The notes under the pieces: generated by a model | The model's input: only the letters and a program-made list of their open reading frames with translations | Database searches by the model: none | Told to the model about the DNA's origin: nothing | Assembly: GCA_019155185.1 (NCBI GenBank) | Contig: CM032815.1 | Span: 7,511,001-7,575,000, forward strand | Length of the DNA stretch: 64,000 nucleotides | DNA from: Beaufortia kweichowensis | Taxonomy: Eukaryota > Chordata > Actinopteri > Cypriniformes > Gastromyzontidae | Direction of reading: 5' to 3' | Shown: positions 1 to 13,975 of the stretch, in pieces | Numbering within the stretch: position 1 is the first letter of the stretch | Layout of the letters: each line of letters begins with the position of its first letter | Program-made: the position numbers and the translations under genes

Positions 1-607
1 TTCCAACGGCCTGAACAACATAAACACTCTTTATTAGACACACAATATATGTGCATGTACATGTTTACATTACATGGTTTAAAAAAAAACAAGCCCACAA
101 AGCAAAATCCATTCTTTGAACACATCTAATTTGTTAGTTTCATGTTCATTCATGTTGTCGACAACGCTGATCAGATAACATTTTTTAGTCCACTACAAAA
201 ACATTGCTTTCATTCCAACATTGTAGCCGTTGTGTGTAATTCTTCTGGTAAAGCACAACAAGAGAGTAGGTCAAATAAAGATAGTCAAGCAATGTGAAGA
301 GAGGTAAAGATTCAGACGAGGAAGTGCACAGAGAGAATGCAAAAACTTCCTTGATCTACCTCTTATATCTGCTCACTATCAGGTCCTTTCAGATGGTATA
401 AAGGCCAATATTTTTATGACCAACTAGTTTTGTTATGAGATATGAAATGGCAATACAGTTGCAGTTGGTGACAGAAACACAAAATGATACATGAATGGCA
501 ATCACTAGATGTGTGTTAGATGATCAAAGTTAGAAAAATAGTTAAATGTTAGAAATGTTTTTAGAGAAATAGACATTTATTAAGAAAAGTATGATGGCTG
601 TACTTAC
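1..607. other. intron of ocln
   Basis: AT-rich sequence downstream (on the minus strand) of the last visible ocln exon. I see no further occludin exon; the ELL-domain exons are not here. Confidence 0.7.
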
Positions 608-4090
<3,483 letters not shown>

Positions 4091-4447
4091 CCTTCAGAAA
4101 TATATAAAAATACATTAATATGAAATACTGTAAATCATCATATGAACTTTCCTACTTATTATAAACGAGGTAAAGTTATTAAAATGACTATTACGTCAAG
4201 TGAAACTTGATGATGAGGATACAAATAAGAATGAGAATACAATAAATGAGGAACAAACGAGACACTTTAAACAGTTGACAGTAACGCGCACCTCGTTTAT
4301 TCCATTAACTGGATTAAATCTTAGTAGTTTTATAGCATCCTTTGTCTTTTAATAAAGCAGACATGCAGAGATTATAAAAAAGATTATCACATACACATAC
4401 AGCTTAATGTTTCATTAAAGTTTCAGTCTCACCTGTTTCGGTCTCAC

Positions 4448-4560
4448 CTGCTCTCGCGCTCTTGTGTTTAGCTGCGACTGCGCTTCAGGGTTCAGGTGAG
4501 ACAAACAACCCGCCCTTAAAATAACTAAACCCCTCCCACTGTCACGAGCGCGCGCACGCA
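4448..4560 (-). promoter_or_regulatory. ocln: probable ocln 5'UTR exon and promoter
   Basis: A GC-rich stretch ends at a good donor on the minus strand (CGAGAGCAG followed by GTGAG, exon end at 4448), about 360 bases upstream of the first coding exon, whose acceptor is at 4093-4092. The region holds several CGCGC steps, unlike the AT-rich surroundings. I infer a non-coding first exon; the transcription start is not fixed. Confidence 0.4.
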
Positions 4561-4642
4561 CACACGTACTTACATACCCCTTAGGAAAATAACCAATAGT
4601 AGAAGTGTAGTAGCTATCCTTTTTGGTAGATTGTTTACGATG

Positions 4643-4963
4643 TACAGTACCATTGAAAAGTTTTGACACAACTGACAAAAACGTTTCTTATAAAAGTGTA
4701 TATTTCAGTGTTTCAAATTACTTTTAAATTCAGAAATATAAATCAAGAGTAGGCCTATATTTGACAAATTCTAGACAAAGTGTGACTACTTTTGAAGATG
4801 ATCAAATATAACATGGTGTTTCTTTATTTTAGTCACAACATAATTCCCACAGTTACAATTGTGTTATTTTATTTATTTTGATGAGTTTCCTACTATTCTA
4901 AAATGTGGGAAAAAAACATCTAAACAACAGTGAGTGTTTCCAAACTTTTGACTGCTTATGTAC
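4643..4963. mobile_element. Tc1-like non-autonomous element with inverted ends
   Basis: About 320 bp whose left end (TACAGTACCATTGAAAAG...) is the imperfect inverse of its right end (read inward: TACATAAGCAGTCAAAAG...). Inside are GTGTGACTACTTTTGAAGAT and ATAATTCCCACAGTT, also found near 13.53 kb and, reversed, near 59.05 kb. No transposase frame is present. It lies between ocln and marveld2. Confidence 0.65.
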
Positions 4964-5773
4964 CTGCAAGTGTTCTGTCTTTAGGTGTTTTGTATACATC
5001 AGAAGACATTTCTTTTGTGCACTACAGAGAAACAATTTGTAAGCTAATATTATATTGTCAATATTATACTTATTGTAATGCATTTTTATTAACCAAAATT
5101 ATAAAGCATCATAGTCGGGTTTGAAAAATAACAAAACATTATTTTACAATGAAGTTTGTTTTTAATCCTTTTTCAAAAGATGAACTCATTATAACCAAAT
5201 TTGCATGAAATATTTTGACTTTTCACTCTGTACAGCATTTGCATAAAAACAGTTTAAATCAAAATGCATTTTGGCCTATAAACAGTATTTAAAACAAGTT
5301 TAGTGGTTGTTCAGGTATTAAAATACAGCTACCATACAACTTTGTATATAAATTCAGTAAAAAAAATCAATACATTTGTAGATGAACACAGTGCATTTGC
5401 ATAAAATCAATCAAGTGAGCCAGTAAAAATATCTGTAGTGAACTGAAGCTGAAGTTCTGCATATATACATACAGATCGAGCATCACAGTATTTCTCACCA
5501 ACATCAAGCAATTCATAAACATTTAGTAAAAATTACAAAAAAAAAGTACTGATAAAATAGTTTTCAGTCAGTAGTGAAGATTAAGAGGGTGTATATCATG
5601 AGCAAAAGCAAGCATTCATTCTCTCAGGTCATATTTTGTTTCTAATGTTTCCATCCACACATCTGCGGCTCTGAAGGTGTAGTGATCACATGTTCAGTGT
5701 AACGTGACGTCCCGGCATGAAATGAACGACCATCACAGCAGGTTTTGTGGTTTGAATTCCAGCGTCCTCCGTT
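4964..5773. other. marveld2 3'UTR and intergenic sequence
   Basis: AT-rich sequence between the marveld2 stop codon and the MITE upstream of ocln. A minus-strand AATAAA (TTTATT on plus, 5085-5090) could end marveld2 transcripts. No gene is seen. Confidence 0.45.
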
Positions 5774-8700
5774 TCAGCCGTACCCATCATTCCAGCCCAT
5801 CACTTTATCATATTCGTGAATTCTCTGCTTGATGTGGGAGAGTTTGTTTTTTAGGTATTCACATCTTTCCTTCTTCTCCAAAAATGAAGGATCCTTCAAG
5901 AGAAAAAACACAAAAACATGAAATGAGACCCTGATCCCACTCAGATGAAGCAGAGAAGAAATCACTCCTACATTTAAACCGTTCTGTCCCTCCCTACACT
6001 CTTCGGTGTGTTTCTGTCTTCACGCTACCTTTACAGAGAATCAACTAAGGATCTGGATGACTACGGCTATTTCCTCTCCTCAAAAGACACAATAGATTCT
6101 GTAAGAAAAACAAACTCCACCCCCATCTTCCTGCACTCACTGGTCAGAATGTCTCAAGCATTCAGCCGTGTAAATCTGCCAGAAGAATCTAAAGAAAAGC
6201 TACAGGCCTGCACAGGCCCAAATGGTATGGACCTGGACTTTTTTCTTCATTTTCTGTTCAGATTTAGAGGGAAAAATAACTAAATAATATGCAATGGATT
6301 TAAACACTCTAAATACTCTTATTTCTGAAAACACAATGAAATTATTTATTTAACAAAGATGCAAGGGACGGTGGAGCTTCTTGTAAATAAGACATTAGAA
6401 ATAATTGAGTGAAAATCTCAACCGGTGTGGGTCCGTAAATCGTCACTACACATGAAAGTCGGGTGGGATACCACCTCTCAGCTGACCGTATACTTTAATA
6501 AAGACAATAAACATCATGAATCTGTGGGAGATGACCTCAATGAACAACTCACCAGTTTCTTCCTCTGATACTCCTGATGAATTTTGTTAATGCGGTCACG
6601 TTCCTAAGAGAGAGAGAGAGGAGAATTTTCTACAATTAAAAATAATACCTAAATGAAAAATTTGGGTTGAAATCTTCATTGAGGTTGTAGACCCAGCAAC
6701 ATATAAAATATCTGTTTAACAATATTTAATAAACACCACCAAAAACAAAAATCTTAAACATGAAAATATCTTAACTGAACATGCACAGAGTCTAAAAAGT
6801 TTTTTGTTGATGTGTAAATAACACCATACCATTTGATTTGCAGGGTTTTGAGGTAAACTCCGCATCATGACATCCATTTCATCAAACTTCTTCAGTATCG
6901 CTTGGACCTCGACATGAAGTTCTTTATATTCAGAATACTGGTCATTAAACACAGCTTTATACTGGTCTCGCTGGTCATCGCTGCGGATGGCCGGATATTT
7001 ACTAAGAAATGCCAAAACACAAACCAAAGACAAGATTAATTGATTTTCAGTCAAAAGATCAAAAGTATCTCAAGGCAATCGATACAGTGTAATGCGATCG
7101 AGAAGCAGATACTTACGCTATATAGTCCGGCATGATGACAGGTTTGGGAGCGTGTCCAGCTGGAATGTGTCCTTTCACAATTTTGGGGTTGGAAGTGACA
7201 GGGGCAGTCACGGGCGCGTGCTGTACCGGCGCTGAAACTGCCTTCCTTGCTCCATCAACAACCTGGTATAGAGGGTGGTATAAAATTATCACGTCTTGCC
7301 GACTTTGTTACCAGATTTGTCAAGCTATACTAGATCTTCTTCTTCTGTCTAACATAAAGAGAAAAAACTGGACAAAGACATTTGCATTGAGACAAGACAA
7401 GTGCAACTCTTTGTTTTTGAAAGGCAAAAACACTTGGTGAAAAAGTAGGGGGAAAATAAAGTACAGGAATTATAGGAAGAAATAAAAAGAGATCGAGGTG
7501 AAACACTTGCCAAAGGCACTGCATTAGGAGAATCTCTTGGCTGCATCTGCAAAACACACGTGGAAAAGATTCATAAGATGTTTTATCATAACTGTATTGA
7601 TTAAGAACAAATGTAGACACTGGCAATGAAAACATCATGAAGACCACAGATTCATCCATCTCACCTCTTGTCCGAGGCGCTCTTTGAGTCTCCGAGCTGC
7701 CTCGTGTCGCCACAGTTTCAGACACACTATGGCTCCAACCAGGTACACGATCATGGTGAAAAAGAGGAAGATGATGGCAGCTGTCTGTCCAGCTTCAGTA
7801 CGACAGAACGGGCCATTTATGCCGTTATTGAAAAACGGATAGTAGCAAAGGCCACCTCGTATGGTGTCGTTCACATATACAGAGCCAGCCGCCAAAAACA
7901 GGAGCGCGAGAGCCAGGTTTATGAAGAACTCGGTTAACGGCCACCAAGTTGAATCTAACAGGATAGTTCGGTAGTACATGGTCATTCCCAGGATTAACAT
8001 GATAACGGTGACTATCCACGCCAGGCCCGCCACCACAAGAATGAACGGCGTCTTGGGTCCAGTGTAGTAAGCGTTACCGTAACCGCCTCCGTAACCTCCG
8101 CCATAAGAACCTCCGTAAGAGCCTCCATAAAATCCACCAGGTTGCGAGTATCCGAACATGTTATACCACTCATTGTCTTTGTGAATGTAAGCGCAAACGC
8201 AGGCGAAAATCGCCGCCCCCAGAAGCAGCTCCACACAACCCAGAATGCGCAAAAGACCCGCCCAGGACTTCATATAAGCGTAGCGCTGGTTGTACTCCTC
8301 GACTTTTTCGGGGTAAGTCAAAGCTGTGCGTACAGTACGGCCATCCACAGATTCCAACGGGTCGCCCAACAGAATGGCTTCATGCTCTTTACGGGAATTA
8401 TAACTGCCCCCGGATCCCCCGTACGGGTCGCGGTACGATCTAGGGACCTTCGGCGAGTGTGGCGGTGAGCAACTAGTGCCTTCAGTGGTGGAGTTCTTGT
8501 TGCTTGACCCAAGCAGGGATTTCAACTTGCTGCTTTGACTGCTGGACCTGAAGAAGCTCTTCCATGAGTCTGGGATGAAACGATGGACAGGTTTGATGTC
8601 GAGGGACGAATCGTTGTTGTCTTCACTTCCGCTGGGGTCAAACTCAGGTCCAACAGGAGGTTGGTCTGGTAGGGGAGGAGGCGGCAGACGCTCAGCGTCT

Positions 8701-8783
8701 AAAGACAGCTCAGACGTTCTGCGATAATTCAAGCTGTGAAGACTCGGGAGCGAGCCGGTGGGCACATCGCCGTTGTGGGGCAT
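5774..8783 (-). CDS. marveld2: tricellulin (MARVEL domain-containing protein 2)
   Basis: Four-span protein of tricellular tight junctions. Coding exons in transcript order: 8783-7665, 7546-7511, 7262-7117, 7001-6830, 6603-6553 and 5893-5774; all phases agree and give 547 aa (human about 558). The N-terminal cytoplasmic part has the proline run LPPPPLPDQPPVGPEF and the segment FIPDSWKSFF. The MARVEL region begins near KVEEYNQRYAYMKSWAGLLR; its first loop is Gly/Tyr-rich and TGPKTPFILVVAGLAWI marks span two. The C-terminal ELL coiled-coil domain covers roughly 430-547 (YKAVFNDQYSEYKEL ... KLSHIKQRIHEYDKVM). The start chosen is the first ATG after an acceptor at about 8815. The intron after the 36-nt exon 7546-7511 appears to begin with GC. 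An unexplained antisense ORF lies in the last intron. Confidence 0.95.
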
Positions 8784-10191
8784 TTTCTGGACGTGATGTC
8801 CGGTAAGGTCCTCTGCAGAGAATGCAATTATCCCTAGGACAACAGTAAGTGAACATGTATAAGAGCCAGAAGAGATGTACAAACTGGTTTTAATTCTTGC
8901 AGACCTGTGGTTCTCAACTAGTGGCTTACAGGTCTGTTTTAAAATTGCAGATTATTTAGAAAAGATCAATGCTAAATGCAAATAATATAACTACAACTAA
9001 CTAATTAATTGTCTATTGTTAAGATGCTAAATGAACAGGCTTATCAAAGGGAAGAGAAAACACTTCCTTTATCTTTTGTTAGTGACATGCACAGCAACAT
9101 GAGGAGGTTATGTGACCACTTACTGTCTAAAACCAAAAAGGATTCACTTGCAATCCGAATAAAAATGTGTTATATATTTGTGGCTGAATTTACATCATAA
9201 AAACAATGAATATCTGCGTTTCAAAGACTTAACTTGTATACTAGCGTTAGGTCACTACTGTCAAATCTGTGTCCTAAAGCCAAAACCAGTTAAGAACCAC
9301 CAATGTAAATTCACTGTGCGCTTAAACTTAAAATACAAATATTACATAACTGTAGTACGATATACTAAAGTATGTTACTAAAATCGTTTTTCACTATGAG
9401 TAATCTTAGAAACATTCTGTAGGACATGCCTTTCTACAAAAGTGAGAAAAAGCCAGAGGCAAGAAGACATTAAAGACGTACCCGTCAAAAAAGATATGAG
9501 ATCATCATCATAAATGATCACCATTCAGAATGAGCAACAACATTCTGAGAAGCAACAGTGTCTCAAAGGGATAAATAAGTAAGTTTAAGAGATAAACTGC
9601 TGCAGTTGGCCAGTCATGTGATAATGTCCATCTAACTGTACATTACCCCACTTAATAGATGGCTAGCTACTGAATAAATAAATAAATGGACATGAAATAT
9701 TGATTTATGTTTAAATTATTTAATGTGAGAGGAATAAGACTGTGAAGGGGAGAAACAGGCGCAGATATGTGCAAAATCAGTTGTTTGGGATGACATTCAA
9801 CTACTGTTTATGAATCTGTATGTTAGAAGTGACACTGGTGCTTCTAAGATCAGGTGGTTTATGTCTGTGACCTGAAGCCATCAGTAATAAAGGTGTTCGC
9901 TGAAAACCCACAGAAGAGACGGCTGCAACCCAAACATTTACAACACAGATGGAACCGAGAGAAGCACAGAGGACAGAAATGAACATGCCTGTTCAAGCAC
10001 TAGACGTCTGATTGGGTAATACTACAACATCAACAGAGTAAAACAAGGAAAAATAACAATCGCCATGTTACGTTCTTCCTTATGCACCTAACGAAACAAC
10101 AGGAGAAAAGTATAACAAATATTATAATGAGAAAAACAAGAGATCATGTTTATAGAATACCTTTCACACGCAGGCACTGAGCAAGACTTAC

Positions 10192-10243
10192 ATTGGCCTT
10201 GAGTTCAGTGGGATATCAAACTTTACAAGGTGAATCCAACAGC
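10192..10243 (-). other. marveld2: probable 5'UTR exon of marveld2
   Basis: On the minus strand TTTCTTTTCTCAG precedes the segment and GTAAGT follows it, so a 52-nt exon is well bounded. It has no start codon leading into the marveld2 frame. Position and strand suggest an internal non-coding exon of marveld2. Confidence 0.5.
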
Positions 10244-10313
10244 CTGAGAAAAGAAATAAAGTAAATAAACAGATTATAGCCTGTACATCATATTGACTAC
10301 TATGGCATTGTTA

Positions 10314-10770
10314 GGGCAAATCCATGCAAATGTCAACCTTAATATGAAAAAATATATTTTTTACCAAAGGTTTTTATCACACTAATAGCTCAGATGTCAA
10401 TATTTGGTGATTTAAATACTCCTGTGAGGTTTCTCTCATTTATTTTTGTTTAAATCATGATTTTTCAAAGTGCTGTTTTCAGAATTGCCATTCATAACAG
10501 TCCATATTCCTCATAAATGAATCTCCATTTGTTGGGTATTATTGCTTCTGGTTTGTATATTATAATCCTGCAAAGTCCTTTTGTGTTCTTTTTAGTCACA
10601 TCCATAACACATGTATATCTCCCTCATCTTAAAAATAAAATATGATTTTTTTATATTTGGAAATATAAACAGATGGTATAATATACTGGCAATTAATACA
10701 TTTTCTGAGACTTTATATTTCGAGTTTTGACTGCAAACATGCACATGATAGTGTAGAAATGTTATGAAGG
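10314..10770 (-). mobile_element. copy of a MITE family with GGGCAATTCC-type ends
   Basis: Begins GGGCAAATCCATGCAAATGT. It shares blocks with the reverse complement of 44444-44922, including CATTTGTTGGGTATTATTGC and the TTTCGAGTTTTGACTG region. The far terminal repeat is degraded. Confidence 0.6.
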
Positions 10771-11320
10771 TTGAATGTGTTCCTTTGGTCATGTACCATT
10801 GTATTATCTGAACTACCTTTGAGTGAAAATGCCATGGTATGTCATGCTACAAAAGTGTAAGAACACTTGTTGCATTCCCCACTTAAATGTAACCAATCAC
10901 CAAAAACTGAATAATTTAAACTCGCCGCGTTAAAATGTAACATGCAGCCGTAAACACGCCTCGTGTGTTACATTTATAAATGAAACAATGTAACAGGGCA
11001 GAGGACATGTGCGATCAAAACGATTAAAAAACCATAAGATCAACAGGTCAACATTAGTGCAAATGAATATACTTATTCAAAAAGTTGGGTATAATAATAG
11101 ATTTTAAAAAGTAACATCTCTGATTTACTTAAGACTTATAAGTTATAACGTTTGATAAGGTAAAATAAACGACAACAACAATAGCACTGACAGACAGACA
11201 GACAGATGTGGCTAAAACAAAACACAAATAATCGTTTCCTACAAATGTATTTTAGTTTAGAAGCGTTAATGGAGGGTATAAAGACTTAGAGGATGAACTG
11301 TAAGGATGGTTTGGACTTAC

Positions 11321-11580
11321 CTTTTCCCTTATAGAAAGGTTTTTGCTTCTCCACATTTTTTCGGAAAACACACACACACACAAACACACACAGGTTCGGA
11401 AAGTTACACCACGTGATGCAGCCGATCCCTGTGTGTGACGTCAGCAGAGACTTTCAGACTTTAGAGGTGTGACTTGAAGACCTGCGCAGACTAATCAAAG
11501 TACCGCGAGAGCGATTCAAGAGCACGACATGCGCATTGCTCTCGCGGTATTTTAAAATTAGGTCTGCGCAGCGCCAAAAG
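11321..11580 (-). promoter_or_regulatory. marveld2: probable marveld2 first exon and promoter
   Basis: A donor AAAAG followed by GTAAGT (exon end 11321) closes a candidate first exon. Upstream are a short CA repeat (11369-11392) and a CpG-containing segment with the motif CTGCGCAG twice. An imperfect palindrome at 11482-11571 fills part of the region. No TATA box is evident. Confidence 0.45.
11482..11571. repeat. imperfect inverted repeat (possible hairpin)
   Basis: Perfect 12-bp inner arms TACCGCGAGAGC (11501-11512) and GCTCTCGCGGTA (11538-11549) surround a 25-nt loop. Outer arms CTGCGCAGACTAAT and ATTAGGTCTGCGCAG also pair, with one extra base and short unequal spacers. Confidence 0.8.
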
Positions 11581-12640
11581 ACGAACACACCTTTACCTGA
11601 AGAGGGGGGTAAAAATGATTTCTGCTTTACGTCTGTCACAGATTGTGAAAGTTGACTGTATTGACTGAAACCGATGACTAATGTCGTGTTCAGTGCGGAA
11701 CAGATACTTCCAGGGTATTTACATAATCTGTATCTTTGACAGGTTAGATTAAAGACCATGAGCCTGTTCTTTCTTAAATTGGGTAAGATGACTAATAACA
11801 GTGCACATTCAGGACAATAATATGAATTTTGCATTATTTTAAGTGGACTAATTTATTTAATTATTAAATGACTCAGTGTAAAAGAGGTTTTGAGTCCTTT
11901 ACTGACCTACATTTCTATTCTGTTCTATTGTATTCTTTGTACATCATTATTATGAAAATAAATATAATAAATAATCTTGTTTATATTGTTTATCATTTCC
12001 ACACTACATCCTTATTTTACTAGGAATTGCATATGTTGCCATGAATTAATGCTCTTTATGCTTCTTTAGTTCCTCAGTTTTGTAGATGAAAGTTTATTCA
12101 CATGTCAGCCGAGAGTCATTGTCCTGTTCACTTCCTGTTGGTATTAAGCTGCTTTGGACAGATACAAACTGTACATGAAATGAAAAAGTGCTTTATTTAT
12201 ATACTTGTTTGCTCATTGGATATTTGTGTTACAACATTGCAACATACTTTCATGTCATTCACCTAAAAACCCTGGATGTGTACTTATGTCCACCAAACCT
12301 TTTCATGGCTATATTATTTATGAATAGAAATAGTTTGGCTGTATAGGTAAAATTGTATTTATACTCGTGTCTTGGCATAAAATGACCTTTATGTTGATAC
12401 TTTTTAGTTTAAGTTATTATTTTGCAGAGTGTTTCTCATTCGTTATTTTAGAATATTTTTTATGATTATTTTAATGATTGATTTATTATTTGTTATTTTT
12501 ATTGTAAACACGTTATATTCATTAAAATCAATTATTATCATTATCAATATTGTATTGTAGACAATAAGATATCATACACAAAATTGTAAAGTATATATAC
12601 AATAAGTTAAAGAATAAGGCTGCGGCTCCTTTAAGGACGT
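11581..12640. other. intergenic between divergent marveld2 and zfyve16
   Basis: AT-rich sequence with no supported coding potential. It should hold promoter-proximal elements of both divergent genes, but I cannot assign particular sites. Confidence 0.5.
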
Positions 12641-12789
12641 AGTCTGCCGGGTTGAAATGGTCTCTCGCGCAGACAACTGTGGAATTTACTGAAGGAAAAG
12701 AAAACATTAGCGAGCTGCTAACAGCGAAATACTATAGTACATAAATCCAATCGACAGAGGACGACGACTGAACTATGACGCTTATTGAG
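12640..12789 (+). promoter_or_regulatory. zfyve16: probable zfyve16 non-coding first exon with a short uORF
   Basis: A moderately GC-rich block ends at the donor TTATTGAG followed by GTAATG (exon end 12789). It contains an ATG at 12775; joined to the acceptor at 13944 this reads Met-Thr-Leu-Ile-Glu-Gly-stop, an upstream ORF ending before the main start at 13976. The start of transcription is not fixed. Confidence 0.5.
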
Positions 12790-13300
12790 GTAATGCATGA
12801 AAAATTCAAATGATTTTGCGGTTTATTTGTGTTTGTGTGTGATCAGATGTTAGCAGGCTAAAAGGCTAAGCTAGGTAGCAGAATGCTGATGATAGCTGAA
12901 CAGCTAATGTAACTTTATGAAAATAACAAATGACTGTTTATATACCATTGAAAAAGAAAGTTGAGGATGTATTTTTATAGAGATCTGAAATGTTTTCTTA
13001 GACGTGTTATCTTTGTTTTTTGAAAGAGAAGTGCAGTGGGTAAACAGGATAAGGACATAAATATGGGTAAAGATTGACACCTAAGTTCAGAAATATGTAA
13101 CCTTTTCTATGAAATCTAGGCTAAAGTCTCATCTTATGAGATTAGTAGCATTATTGTAGTCATAGCCATAAAAATCACAAAACTAGGTAATGTGTGTTTA
13201 TGACTGTAAATGATACATGATAGATACATACAGTATACAGTACTTTTTCCATGTATAATATAACTTTTTTATTATTTTAGTATTAAAGATGTCATTGTTT

Positions 13301-13613
13301 TACAGTAGCAGTCAAAAGTTTAGACACAACTAAAAAAATGTTTCTCTTGATCTTGAAAATCTTTTAATCAGAAGGTGTACATTTAATGTTTGATATTATT
13401 TTTGTAGACATATAAGTTTGCCAATATATTAATTTATTTTCTTAGAAAACTACAGTTTTGTTTTATTGAGACCTCAAGAAGCTGGATAATAAAATGTCAA
13501 GAGTATGATTTTTAAATTCTAGACAAAGTGTGACTACTTTTGAAGATGATCAAATATAATATAGTGTTCATTAGTTTCAAAGCTTTTAGTCACAACAAAA
13601 TTCCCACAGTTGT
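13301..13613 (+). mobile_element. Tc1-like repeat fragment
   Basis: Begins TACAGTAGCAGTCAAAAGTT, like the end of the element at 4643-4963. It shares AGACAAAGTGTGACTACTTT and AAATTCCCACAGTTG with that element. No right-hand inverted end is visible. It lies in zfyve16 intron 1. Confidence 0.55.
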
Positions 13614-13975
13614 TATTTCATGTATATTGTTGTATATGATAAAATTAAACAAATGTAATGTTTTTAAAAAGTAAGATGTTGATGTCATTTCTGATGTGAG
13701 AAATAAATAATCAATACTATTAAAAAGGTTTACCTTTTTAATTATTTTCATAATTTTTATTTAGTTAACATAAACTTCATGGATTGTTGCATATCTTTCT
13801 GAATGTTTATGTGTTTTATGTTTTGTATTTTCAATTATTGCATCATATTAAATATTTCTTATACATGGCCTTACAGCAGTAATCTTGAGTACAATATTCT
13901 TATTTTGATGGTTTTGTCCCAACTGCCCTATTTTCTGTTGCAGGGGTAAGTGAGGTGGTTCATACCCTCCCTAGG

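Larger units (their letters stand above)
8816..11320. other. 5' introns of marveld2
   Basis: Non-coding apart from the small exon at 10192-10243. A degraded repeat copy occupies about 10314-10770, in reverse orientation to the element at 44444-44922. The rest is AT-rich with no supported gene. Confidence 0.5.
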
